60,000 nucleotides of DNA, taken from assembly GCA_903813345.2 (NCBI GenBank), contig CAIIXF020000004.1, positions 13,168,196 through 13,228,195 on the forward strand. Direction: 5' to 3'. The position numbers and the translations under genes are program-made. Position 1 is the first letter of the stretch; every line of letters begins with the position of its first letter. The DNA comes from Owenia fusiformis (taxonomy: Eukaryota > Annelida > Polychaeta > Sabellida > Oweniidae). Positions 12,451 through 25,800 of this stretch are shown piece by piece. The notes below the pieces were generated by a model. It ran no database searches, had not been told where the DNA came from, and worked only from the letters and a program-made list of their open reading frames with translations.

Positions 12451-13117
12451 GGGTGAAGAAAATATTTATTCAGTGCTAGTCTTTATCCTAGAACAGATTG
12501 AAACAATCGAAACGCAATTTGCATGCTTGCTTGACAAGAGTTTATTCAGGTGCAACCATCATGATAAACCATGACATCTCATTTCTTCTCAGCCCTGAGA
12601 TGTTTCGAGTGAAACAGAAAGATGCTATGAGTACAGAATGAGGTGCAACAGTGACTGCGTAGTTTGCTTAAAGACTAATGCATGTTCGTAGCAGAGGGGA
12701 GGGGGTCATTCCAAAGCTTATCAAAGTAATTCAGTAATTTATTTTGCATGAAAAATATGATGTAGAACGTTGGGTATTTTTGGCATTATTTAATGGCAGA
12801 AAAGGCGTTTAAAAAATCAAAATTAACAAAAAAACGTCAAAATCACCCTCCACTGAAAAATTAGTTGCCCTTTTAAAACGCCCTCCTATCGATTAAAGTT
12901 GGTTACGGGCCAATTTAATATCAGTATATTATATGCTAGCACAATCGTTTTCATCCTTATTCTGAGCCAGGGACACAACATGTATATTTTAACAAGGGTT
13001 GACACCGAACCATTTTATTATGAACAACATCCATGATGTTTACGAATGAAGAGCCCACTCTCGATAAAAGATGGTTAAGTGTTTAGAGTTTGACAACTTC
13101 AAGTGTCTTGAAAACAA

Positions 13118-13133
13118 CCCCCCCCCCCCCCCC
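13118..13133. repeat. 16-C homopolymer run
   Basis: An uninterrupted C tract followed by ggtaatacccatgcc. No matching MITE body was recognised next to it. Confidence 0.9.
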
Positions 13134-15229
13134 GGTAATACCCATGCCTGTTTACATGAGTCGATTGTTGATTTTAAGAAAACGCTGTGCTTGTAAACAA
13201 AACGTATATCCGTTTTGTTTGGAATTATTGTACATATATTATTGTAAAACGTACTCGAGTTATCGTTTGAAGTGGTCTGTTATCAGTGATTGGGTCTACT
13301 TCGTTCAATTTTGTTTACATAAACTATTGTTTGTTGATCGTTTATTGTTTTTCGATCTTCATTTGCCGGTGCTGTTCAACTGTAAACGTGCACTCTCCTC
13401 ACACGCTCTGTCAAAGTTCTATGATTATTAATATGGATATTTTGTTACGGTTCGCAAATATGTACTGTATTTTGTTTAGGACTTTGATTTAAACAAATCA
13501 CAATGCCATCTTTCTATTGATTGAATACAATATCGGCGGCATATTTTAGTGTCCGAGCAAGATCGTTGCAATCATTTTTTATCTTGTTACGGCTATCCAG
13601 TGCCTAGCAGGGGCGCTGAAAACTTACAAAGAGATGAGGGCACATAGATACATTTTGCTCCGACCTGGCCATTTATTACTTGAGAAATTCCAGTACTTCA
13701 ATACATTTCAAGTCTGAACAAAAATTACTGATGTTGGGCCCAATTTTTTTCTGGGCCATCCATATGGAGGGGGGTGGGCATGCCAATTACGCTATTCGAA
13801 CTGCATAAAAAGCTATAACATTATGAAATATTGTATATTATGTATGTTTTTGGATGAATTACTTGACAAACACAGAAATCACAACCCAAACAACATGTCA
13901 GAGCCGTCTCTGAAAAGATTCGTCCATGCGTTCATTTTTGGTTATAAAAAGGAAAGAAGGGACGAAAGTATTGGACGAAATAAACGGAGGTATGTCGGCT
14001 TGTCGAGAAAAAGAGTTTAAAAGATGTCAGTCGAATCAAGTTAATTTCTCTATTTTGAGAATACGGAATCAGCTGAACGAGGTCTATAATAAAACAACTT
14101 TGGAAATTCTAAAAACACATTTAGCAGGATCCGATTCAGACTAAAGATTACAAAACGTTTGAAATGGTGGCGGGGCAATTTGTATCCATCAAAAATAATT
14201 TCGTTGCCCTTCTTACCGCTGGATATACAGGTCATCGCTAACCATACCCCGTATTTTAATGAACGCTAATTAGATAGAATAACAATGCTATTTATTAATA
14301 CCAATGTATTTAAGATTAATCAAATTAAAACACAATACAACTATCGAGAATATAGATCGCTTTTCAATTCCAATTACCGGTTCAAAGCCACATTATAATT
14401 CATTAGTACCAAATCTTGAACCTTCGTTAAAATTAATTAAACCATTAATGCTCTATAATTTCATGAGTAAACACTAATGTGTAGTTAACAATAGGAATTT
14501 AAGTTGGGGTTGTCAGTTGAATAAACTTCACCATTTGGTATATTATACGCTATTTGTTTCTTTAATAAGCGGGTCATTTATGAATACAATGCCGTACATG
14601 AATAATGAATGATCCAGGGGCTTATAGAACGGACTATACGTGTACTTGATACCTCAGCAAACATCATTCGTACTCCAAAATGTTTCAAAATTTAATCAAG
14701 ACCTTGGGATCAAGACTCAGGTATTCTATTATCCAATTTCTTAAGTAATCACAATAAGAAAAATGAAAGAGAGCCGTTTTGCAAAACAGTAATTGTAAAG
14801 GAATGATATTGATCATCTTACTAACAAATACAAGTATACCATTTGCAATAGTTTAACTTCGCTTCTTAAAAGAGAGTTCATCAAGGTAATACTTCTATTA
14901 GACTCTGCCCACAGGATAAATTACAAGAGGACGCGCGGCAAACTACGGTATGGACTTCTCCATAAAAATGTACGATATTTGTACAAATGTCAATAAAGAC
15001 TTGTTGCAATACATATTAAACAGTTCTGATTATAAATGAAAAATTATTTAACACCTGTATTAAAATCCTATAAGTTGGAGACAAACAAAAATGGATCGTT
15101 TAATTAGCTGGCCTTATTGTGTACGTAGTGATCGTTCATTTCGTGCGGTGTATGTAGGGCATACTCAAACGGAAGACTAAATTAGCAACACCAATAAATA
15201 CAAATAAATAAAATTGTCTATCTGCGAAT

Positions 15230-15370
15230 ATCTCTAGTTTCTAGAATATCAGACACTCTCATCATTAATTACCGTCTAATCACTGGCATTCATATCGATT
15301 AGGCCCAATTAGGTCTTCCTATTAGCCATATTAAGTTTAATTAGCCGAGAGCTTTGAGTACCCTGCCTTT
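15230..15370. promoter_or_regulatory. Candidate cis-regulatory block upstream of SHOX
   Basis: A compact region dense in homeodomain-type cores: attaatta, tctaatca, gattagg, caattagg, tattagcc, taattagc. It lies 1.5 kb before the SHOX start. This is an inference from motif density in AT-rich DNA, where such words also arise by chance. Confidence 0.25.
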
Positions 15371-16863
15371 TGAATACCATATTCAGTCAGTTCTTTCCCT
15401 GTACTCTCTATAAACGTTACTTAAAATTCAACAATTTTGGGAGTTTTTTAGTATACGTTGAGGGTATTTTCAGTATACTTGTAGATTTATTTTTTATTTA
15501 GTTATTATTGATTTTAAAACATAACTAGTATATTTGATTATATTCGAGGGAAAGCTTTACCTAAATATGTTCAATTTGTTAATGCACATTGCCTTCAATA
15601 TATTAACTCTTTTTGTTATGTTTACGTCAATAATAAACAATATGATCTGACAATCATAGATCTGTGTACTGGCATTTAATTTAACATATGATTTCATTTT
15701 TAAAAATATGTGCAGGACAGATTCGAAAAGCATGTGATGTTCAAAATATTGGAATTTTATTCACATGAATACGACCGATGCAACATAATCGACCATCCAC
15801 CTTATCAAGAAAGTACATCACGCTTTGTCTTTTATTAAAGGTTTAAGGTTTTATATTCAATTCCGACCAGTAAGTATATAGTTAAACATGTAATTTAATA
15901 GATCCTCCCTTGTTGATATGTAATTATCTCAATAATTAAAAAATCAACAAAAAACAATAAAACTTTACTCTTCTAAATAGAATTATATTATGTATATTAA
16001 ATATCATGTAATGTATATAACACGTGCGATTTTTGTTTCAGATTCTTTGAGTGAGATATTGATAGTTATATAAGTGCGTCGACTGAAAGAAAAAAAACAG
16101 ATAAATATAAACTGCATTTACTTCTTTAAAATCTTTAACAATAGCGAAGTGTATTAAAATCTCCCGCTTTTTGAGCCCAAACAATGACATTTGTTTTTTC
16201 AGTGTACGCTGAGAATACAACAGATTTACTCTTTTATCTTAACTTAATCAGTTCTTTGATATAGACTAATGACTCGGAAAAGAAATTCGAATTATTGAGT
16301 CTAACACTTTTTTAACACGAAATTCCTGTATCATGTGCAAAGAGGTGTATGTATTGAGGAAATTAAACTAACTAAACGGAAGCGCGAATTAGCTTAAAAT
16401 ACAAGTGATATAGAAACGGCGGGATGCACAGATTGAAATGGTCTGTTTGAGATGAGAATCGCTCAATATCTAATTCCCTCCAAAATACTGGTCATTGGTT
16501 CAAATAGAAGATGCTCACAACGCTTTAGAGTCTAATTGAAAATTAGTGTTAATTTCATTACGATGATATGTACTGCGCATGCGCATGTGTAATGGGAGGG
16601 TTCGCCATTTGTTCAATTGAATTTTATCTCCGCTCGAAAAGTCAGAGTAAGAATGCGTTTAACAACTGCACCAGCAAAAAGATACCAACCGCACTTTTAT
16701 TAAATGTTACAATTTGGAACATTTATTGGATACATGTCTGTTCGGATATTTCCGGAGATTTTTCTTTAATATTCAATATTGAAAGATAGGAAGTACAACT
16801 ACTTAGCTTAATAGAACACAACAATTCAAACGATTGGATTCTAAAATTAAAAAGATAACCGAA

Positions 16864-19800
16864 ATGGAGGGATTAACCAATTTCGTCAGTAAATCTTTTG
16901 ATGCAAGTCGACTATTGCAAGATGCGATCCTCATGAGAGAGACGCGCACACCTGACGAAAACCACCATACAACAGAAGTTGCGCATGCGACAAAACAAGA
17001 CAGTCACAGGTTAAAACAAGCCTCCCCTAAAGAACTCCCAGAAAACAAGCACTCGGTTGAAGCTATACTAAGTGACACTTATAAACCTAAGATTAATACA
17101 ATAAACGATCTTTCCATGAAAAGTCGACAATTTCAGTTCACTCAAAGAGACATTATGACGACAAACGAAACGAAAGAAACAAATAAAAATCATTCCATCT
17201 CCAAAACAGGTAAATATAATTCAACAATATTTTTGTCGAAGTCTCTTTAATAAAATATTTGTTAAATATACAGTGAATGGGTCTGGGGATTAAGTCATTT
17301 CTTCAAATAGCAATCCAATAAACGGATTTCTGTTTTAATTATCATTTTTTATTACGATTGCATAATTTAAACTTTCCGTTATTTCAAATAAAATTCAGTA
17401 AAAAATCAACAAATAATATTTGACATATTTTTGAATTATTTAATATTTTAAAAGTCAATACATTTGCGCAGTTCATAAACCATACGGCATGTTGAATAAC
17501 CATCCATTGATGTTTACTTTTTCATTTTCGTTATAAAATCACTTCTTCCCAAGAGATGCAAATTGATATCTCTTAAAATTGATCCAATTATTGGACTATT
17601 AGCTTATCAACCAAGTGGAATGAATCCGGATCATATGAACCAAACGTTTATATTATAGAGCAATTTAACCATCAAGATTTTATTCATTATTAATAAAGAT
17701 ATTTCATAAAGGATAACAGGTGGTAGGCCCGTGAATAAAATTTCACGTGTTTAAATCCATAATGATGTCTCGAAGGGCAATATTTGCAAAAGGAAAATAT
17801 AAACATATATGTATATCGTGGACATGAAGCATTTACATTCAGCATGGGAGCAAATAGAATGATAAGTAATATACATTATGATAATAGAAAGATTTGAATA
17901 GACAAATATTATGGAAAACATATACGGGTGATTCGTTTTGAAGATGGACACTTAATTTTGAGGTATATTCATCAAAAGCAATTTTTATTTATAGAACTGC
18001 ATTTTATGGCACGTTTTATGCGAATAGCACTAATCCTTTATTAAACACATACTAAATAGCATCACACTAATTTGGAATTTTATTATCTCATTTCAAAGCG
18101 TATACTCAGAGCAATACAATATAAATTTTCTATTCTTTATTTATTTTTATTTTTTTATTGAATCGAACATGAAATAATTTTTACAAGACAATATCATGAT
18201 ACATGTATAATTTAATTATAGTAAGTAAGTTCTACTAAAGTTTACGAAGTGAAGTCGGTCATTATAAAATGTTATTTCACTCCATGGAAAACTATTATAT
18301 TTGACATAATATTCGACCCCATCGACCCCCCCCCACCCGGCTAAAAATTCATGCAATTTTTCACTATTCTGATCACTTTTCAAGTGATTTTAACCATCTT
18401 TGGGGCCAACGTTGTCAAAAGTGTACCCCCCAGGAATTTTAAAAAAGTGAACACCGCTTGGCAAATCCAAGCCAAGGGCCTGATATGTTTTATACACTAT
18501 AACATAAATTACCCAACATGTACACTAATTACTGACGAACGATAGTAGTTCTTTGATTTATGGTCCCGTCGATATGCTCAATTGCTTTCCATCCTTCCCT
18601 TTGGCTTTTAAACAGGAGGACTCCGATGGAATTTTCTTCCTCGTCAAGCAAATCTTACAAAGTATCTGTATCGTGCCACGCGACCATTAACTCTAAAAAA
18701 CATGGAAATAGTGTTTTGAGGAAATTAGTACTTGGTCTCTATCAACGTATATGTATGACTCGGGCACCTCGATAATTGATTAATAGGCTGTGTGTTGTCA
18801 TTCACTTCCGCGATTCCAATGGCCTCAAACCATTAAGAATGAATAGTTTTATTTTCAATTTTGCCCATTTCTTTGGTTGGTCTTTTTACACATCTGTTTT
18901 TGTAATAAGCATACCATTCTCAAGCTATTTATTGTTTTCACTTTTGTCAAAGTGAATGGTTTCAAATTTGTATTTGATGTGTCAATGAATATTTGAAGTA
19001 ATGTATACTTGAAATAAATGTACTTGAAATAAACTATTCTGAAGTTTCAGAACATCCTAGCCAACCAAAAGGAATTCCGTTTCGTGCAATCCCCTTCGAG
19101 TGAATAGATAATGCCATTAAGTGAATATTTATATTGCAGAAGAACTTAAAATTGACGTAGAAAATGACGACTTTAGCGACACCTATAATGAACCTAAAGA
19201 TATGACACACCTCAAAGAAGATTCAGATGATGACACACCCAAACTTAAACAAAGACGAAGCCGCACAAACTTCACTCTTGAACAGTTGAATGAACTGGAA
19301 CGCTTATTTGATGAGACGCACTACCCAGATGCCTTCATGCGCGAGGAGCTCAGTCAGAGACTAGGGCTTTCAGAGGCAAGAGTGCAGGTACGTTTTTAAT
19401 AAAGGTACCTTTGATGATACGAGGCCCGTATATTGGTATGGGGTAGCATACATATAGAGGGAAGCGTTTAGAAAGAAAACGAATACACGAATGATTTCAA
19501 TTTAAAGGCTGGAAAAAACTTCTCAAAATCTTAGGGAAGGAATAAATCAGATCCCGTTGTTTTTTACTCAACATCAGATCATATTTCAGCATATTTAGTA
19601 ATTTAGACGATTTAGCTAGCTGTTGAAAATGTAATCAGAAATTAGTTAGAGCTTTAAAACCTTTTTTAGATATAAATATTATCCCACTAAATATATGAAA
19701 TGGAGATTCCATATTATGTCACTTTGAGCGGCAATAAGGGGTTGGAAAGTCGAGGGGGCAACGGTCTTTGCTTAAGATTCTACTAAGCTATCACTAAGAT

Positions 19801-22800
19801 ATCTAATACATTATATGCCAAATATCTTGTCTAAAGCTGACACCGTTTATTAAATAAAGCTCTAATCTTTTGGCGACTTTGAGGAGTAGTCATTTCAATT
19901 AGGTTGATGAGTTTCTTGTCCGAACGCTTTAAACTAATTTAATTTATTTAACAAATCATATTATTCCGTTCGTATATTTAGTGTGATATGTGCATAGCGC
20001 ATTATGGCAGACAGCGTTCATTAAAAATATTAAATTAATTAATTTAGTCTCAAATATGATTAGTTTAATACGTTGATATAATATTAGCATTAGTATAATT
20101 CGATATACACTAAATTGAATACTTGAGCTGACATATGATTCCTATAGCTAACGGATGGAACAATTTCGAGATAAATCTGTTTTTGTCGCTTAACAATTTA
20201 AATGTGGTGGTGCGACTATTGGACAAATGAGAATAACAGGCCTACATGTAGATGAGAGTTCTACATTAAACTTAACAAATAATTACATAAAATCTCATTG
20301 GTTAATAAAACTTTTTGCTCTGTTGACTATGGAAAAAATGCACAGTTCATGTACCATAATATGTACCCATAATTATATAGTATCAAGCCTAGCATACTCA
20401 GTATGGGAAAACTCTCAAAAACGTTTACGAAAACTGATCCGTTTCGGTAGCAATATGTCGCGACCTCTGGGAGGGGGGGGTACGATTTTCTATGATTTCA
20501 CAAGATATAGGCAGAATCTTTACGACTATTAGCAAAAACGTGTGTCAGCATAATATGTTTCAGAAAATATAAACGTCTGTGAACGAATAGTTTTTGAGAC
20601 GCCAGAATGGTAAAGATATTTCCTCATTATTTTTACGTGAACAGCGCTGGTGAACAGTGTTCTGTTTACGTAACAAAGTGAGAAATAATACGGATGATCT
20701 TGTCGTCTCGTGCCAAGGATAACCAACGTGTATAATGTACACAGCAAAAAATGTGAATCAAACCACTGAATCCTGGAGTCAGGATTCATACAGGATTCAT
20801 ATGCACATATGAATCCTGTATGAATCCTGCCTCCAGGATTCATACAGGATTCGCTGTTTAAATAGTTTACAAATGAATCCTGCCTTCAGGAATCATACAG
20901 GATTCATATGCAATATAGTTTACAAATGAATCCAGCCTTCAGGATTCGTACAGGATTCATATAGAAGGTAGTTTGCAAATGAATCCTGCCTTCAGGAATC
21001 ATACAGGATTCATATGCAATATAGTTTACAAATGAATCCAGCCTTCAGGATTCGTACAGGATTCATATAGAAGGTAGTTTGCAAATGAATCCTGCCTTCA
21101 GGAATCATACAGGATTCATATGCAATATAGTTTACAAATGAATCCAGCCTCCAGGAATCATACAGGATTCATATGCAATATAGTTTACAAATGAATCCTG
21201 CCTTCCTGAAGGCAGGATTCATTTGCAAACTACCTTCTATATGAATCCTTACATCGTACGTATCTGGATTTCGTTCATAATTGATTAATCTGTTAATGCG
21301 TTCCTCTAAGTAAATGAAACAATCATCACATCGTGTTTATAAGTGTAATTCAAGGGCGTATAATCTAACATGTCTAATGCTACTCATTTCATGGTATTAC
21401 TTTCCGATCATTTGATAAAATAGAATACAATCAACATGTGGAAATCACGGATGACGGGAAAAACAATATTGTATAAATAGAATATATTTTAATAAGAGAT
21501 TCGTAATGTAAGAGATTCGATATTTAACAGATATTTAGAATGAATTGCGACATTATATTCCAAATTCATGAATAAACTGTACGTATCTGGATTTCGTTCA
21601 TAATTGTTTAATGGTTCCTCATAGATAGTAATAAAGTCATCACATCGTGTTCATTAGTGTTAATTCGAGGTTGGATAATGTTTTTATAATATGATGTTAT
21701 AATTTTACATTTTATTTGTGTGTCTGAGTGAGGCTAAATTGAAAGTAAAACCTGTATAATCAGACGGGCAAATCACGATGAGGACAAATAATTATTTAAA
21801 TTAGTAAGATAAGTCTGTACATGTAGATTGTTCGTTGAAGTTGGACCGTCGGTGACTTTTATTCCTAGATTTCGTATCCCTCTCAAACAAATAAGTCAAA
21901 GCCAAATATAGTTGAACTGTTTTCGGGATTATTATTCATTTGTTGTAATACAGATTGACTTATAGACTGATATTGTAATGGGTTGTGCTTGGGATTCACA
22001 GAATTATTCTATGATAGTCTCAGGATATATTGAAATGCGGATGTTTACATTAAAGATCTTGCTTTCAAACAAAAATATTGAAGTACTAAGATCGGATATT
22101 AGCGTACCCCAGTGGAAAAGAATCAAAAGATATTCCAATTTAACGCACTGCACAATAATTTGTCATTTTGGAAATTCGTCAATATGACCTTACCATTTTG
22201 ATCTTAATAATTTAAAATTTAAACAAGCGCTACCCCCCCCCCCCCCCCAGAACTAGCCTTCCCGGTAAAGCCAATACGACAGATATCTAAGGAAAGTTTC
22301 ATTTTTATTCTTGATTTCTCTGACTCGGAATAGTTGAAATGATAAACATAAATTGCAATTATTATTACTTTGCTCTTTCATTTTGCTCAGTCATGATCAA
22401 CGCCTTCCTTAAATTTTCTGTCAGATCATCGATCCCAGACTTCAGCAAATATTCCAATCATATTTTGCGTTTTATCGTCTTTCCCAAAAGCTATACGAAT
22501 ATGGTACTACAACTACTTAATGACAGTGGTTTATCACTATTTTTGCAAATATGGATGTTTACACTGCTTGAATCTTATTCTAGGAAGTTTTATAGAGACG
22601 GGACTTCCTTTTCACAATGCAATTATATCTGTTTTGTAGGTTCCCGTGGGTAAGATACACACAAGAACAATACGGCCCATCCAAAAGGGACAGATCCGTC
22701 AGTGGCGTTCTTCAAATTATAGCCCGTGGAGATATAGTTTATGAATCTTGCCTCAAGTGACGTGTTAAATCCCATATTGGGTTTGAGAAAGGGCCCGTAT

Positions 22801-25800
22801 ACACAGCCCGATACACAGTTGCTCGATACAAGTGCAAACTATAAAATAACCATAATATAACAATTATAGATAAATGTTTGGCATGCATTGTTTCTGTTTA
22901 ATTGTTAAATTATTTGATAACTTATAATAAGCAGATAAGTTGCTTTTCAGGTATTAAGCGGCGATTAAGGACTGAAAACCAGCGTCACACATTTCTTCGG
23001 ATATTCCTCCATAAGCAGATATACCTGTTTGCATGTTTTAATTTTGATTTGATTTGATTGTTTGAATTAGATAAAGTCTTTAAAATGTTACTAGTGTTTG
23101 GGGGGGGGGGGCTGAGATTTCATGTAGGAATTAAAATTAGAATAAGATTTAAATACGATCTGTTTTGTTTGCATCGTTGTATAACGTTGATAAAACACAA
23201 AGGGCAGCATTGGAATTACAAAATTGTGCGATTCCCTACCTCCCAAAATTATTCAAAATTATATTTCTGTCATTCTGATTTCCGTGTCGGGACATTCTGA
23301 TCTATTAGAGTCTCACTTTATCTAACGCTTTGGTATTCCAAAGGATTGTACTTGCCCGGGAGTACTTGCTGTATATCACGTCGGGAGATTAAACCTCCTG
23401 GATTAAACCAGTGAATGTTCCGATCGTCGTAACATTCGATACACCGAGAGATTTCCCAGATTCATACATGCATACTGTATATTCAGCAGGAATTTTACAT
23501 ACTTTATCATTCCCTTCTTAATATATCGTATAATATTTGTATTCTGTTTCACAGATTCCCCTTGAAATACAAGGTAGACTAGATGCGAGTAGAAATAATT
23601 TTGATTTACGTCATTAAATATTCAAAATTCAGTCAAAGTGATGTCATAATTTGAAATCTACATGAAAAAGTACATCTAAAAATACGGTTTCGAAAATTGT
23701 TTATCAAATTTGAAAATTACGACAACACGGGCAATATATGGCAGGTTAAATGAGTCGTCAAGATTATAACACGCCGGTCTTTATGTTACAGTTGATGAAA
23801 GTACAATGTCAAAATCTCATGATGATTTCTTCCGACCTGTGTTTACTGACAAGAGAGGGGTGCGCAGTTGTTGAAGCGAGTATAAACTAAGAAAAATCCA
23901 AAGTCCGATAATTAATTAATTGGCATGGATCTGCTAATTGTTTTCGTTATTGTTACTTGTTCTATCTAGAGGGTTTTATCTGCATCGATATGGCTGATTA
24001 TAAGGCATGAACATTTTTCCCAGTTGTGTTAATTGTTATTCTTTAATAAGCGGATTTATATGTTTGAAATATTTATTATCCATTTTTCATTTTGATATAC
24101 TTTTCAAAGGACTTTTTGTTCTATCTATGTGTTTTGTCTATACTAATCTTTAACAGGAGTTAGCTTATTCCATATAGCCTACAATTGATTTTAATTCATA
24201 AAGTTTGCTGATAATTGACTTAAGTATGGTAAAGCTCTCGAAGAGAGCATGTGCATGATCGCCAATAAAATTGCATTCTTTGTTTTGTTTTGACAGTTAG
24301 TTTAGAACTTTAGCCACGCGAAGTATACACGCAAACGCTTGTGTACTTTTGAAACATTAACTTGCAAGGCTCAAAGTCATTTCCATCTCCTCCGGTGTTA
24401 TTTCTGTGGTAGAGGTTTTTCAAAAATAATTTAAAACTTTTGAGACCTTTGGGGTATAGGATATACGATCAAATCACATGTCCTCCTATTTTTAGTTTTT
24501 TTCCTGAGGGATAAGAAAATAAAAATCAAACATAGAGAGGCAAAGACGTAAAAATGTGGGGAAGTTATTTAATTTATGCTTTTCTATGAATATAATTGCG
24601 ACCTCCATGACATTTGACAAAGTCAGACCCCTAGTCAGAGAAGGGGGTGGGGGGGGGGGGGGTTCAAGAACGCCTTTCTCCAAAATTTATTTAAAATCGT
24701 GCAGTTTTTCATCATTCTGAGCTTTTTTTTAAACTTAAGTGATTACCAATTTTGTTTAATGTGAACCCCCTGCCCCCATCACTCTGGAAGTGATCATGAT
24801 ACACTCAATCCACAAGGTGGGTCTAAAGATGAAAACCTAGACGATCTCTGTAATCAAAGGCTAAGACGATATTTTCTATAATCAGAGTCCTAGACGACTT
24901 CTGCTGCAATCAGAGTCCTGGATGATGTTCAGACTTTTCTGTAATCAAAGTAGCCAAACATCCGCAGAGCACGGAAATTGATGGATAAGTGAATGGTCTT
25001 TTGTTTGTTTTCTTAACTATTGTAAGGAATAAAATTAAGATTTAAATGTTCACCCCCCCCCCTCCTCCGTTTAATTTCGATTCAAACAAAATCAAACGGG
25101 AATGATTATCTTACAAGGTACGCTGAGACTTAAGACAATAAAAGACGATAATTAACCTGATTGGATCCTGTGTCTTATTAGCGTCTGTTATTTATTACTG
25201 TTGACCAGTACCAGGCTGATTGCGTATTGATAATCAAACCGGTCGTGGGATGCAATGATATATCTAAATTTATCCCATGATACTACTTCCCGATGAATAA
25301 CACCTTGGAATATTTTTGATTTTGAAAGAAAATCGTATTGTCCCGCCAAATCCCGCTCACGAAAATGATATACTCCCATTTGAAAATTAAGAGATTTTGA
25401 GACGTAAGGAGTATGAAGCCGCCTATTAAGCATAGTGTAGTTGTAATTTCATGCTCTGACATAGCATACCAGTGTATTCCTTCAGTCATACAATATTGTA
25501 ATACCTTGATGGATCAAGATGCTTATAAGACAGTTAAAGTCGTAGAAACCTTAGCAATAGCGAATGTGTTTGGTCCCTCTAATATTAATATAATATGAAT
25601 ATTGTTACAATATAACTGTATTGAATTTTTCTATGTTGATGTGTTTATGTTATATATCTACAATAAAATTTTTATATTTCAAAATTCCATACAGCTAAGT
25701 CACCGGACATTTTGTAGACTAATAATATAACAGACTTCTGGTTTTGTTCCATACACAATTTAGATAAGGATTGTGAACTTTAGATTTTATGAAGAGAGTT

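Larger units (their letters stand above)
10433..16863. other. Gene-poor stretch upstream of SHOX
   Basis: Contents I can support: a C-run scrap near 10678, a poly(ATTT) patch near 11170, a small aggtgaaggtga direct repeat near 11860, a degenerate GAAACG repeat (12065-12450), a MITE scrap near 12833-12913, a 16-C run at 13118-13133, and AT-rich DNA with many TAAT/ATTA motifs from about 14.2 kb on. No coding region is recognised. The SHOX promoter and 5' UTR should lie in the last part of it, but no TATA box or other decisive element stands out. Confidence 0.5.

Noticed and set aside
13823-14144. Two overlapping open frames with a basic first part and an acidic end
   Set aside because: No recognisable domain, no splice signals or conserved features; likely chance.
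16834-16863. A ten-codon N-terminal extension of SHOX
   Set aside because: It would need a TTG start. The ATG at 16864 gives the conserved [14 protein letters not shown]-terminus.
20760-21248. CRISPR-like array of regular repeats
   Set aside because: The 53-bp units are contiguous with no unique spacers, the DNA is eukaryotic, and a mirrored array exists 9 kb away. It is a transposon-terminal minisatellite.
14558-24053. Shared 15-mer ttctttaataagcgg at 14558-14572 and 24039-24053
   Set aside because: The flanks do not align convincingly. A single AT-rich 15-mer match in 60 kb is not enough to call a repeat.
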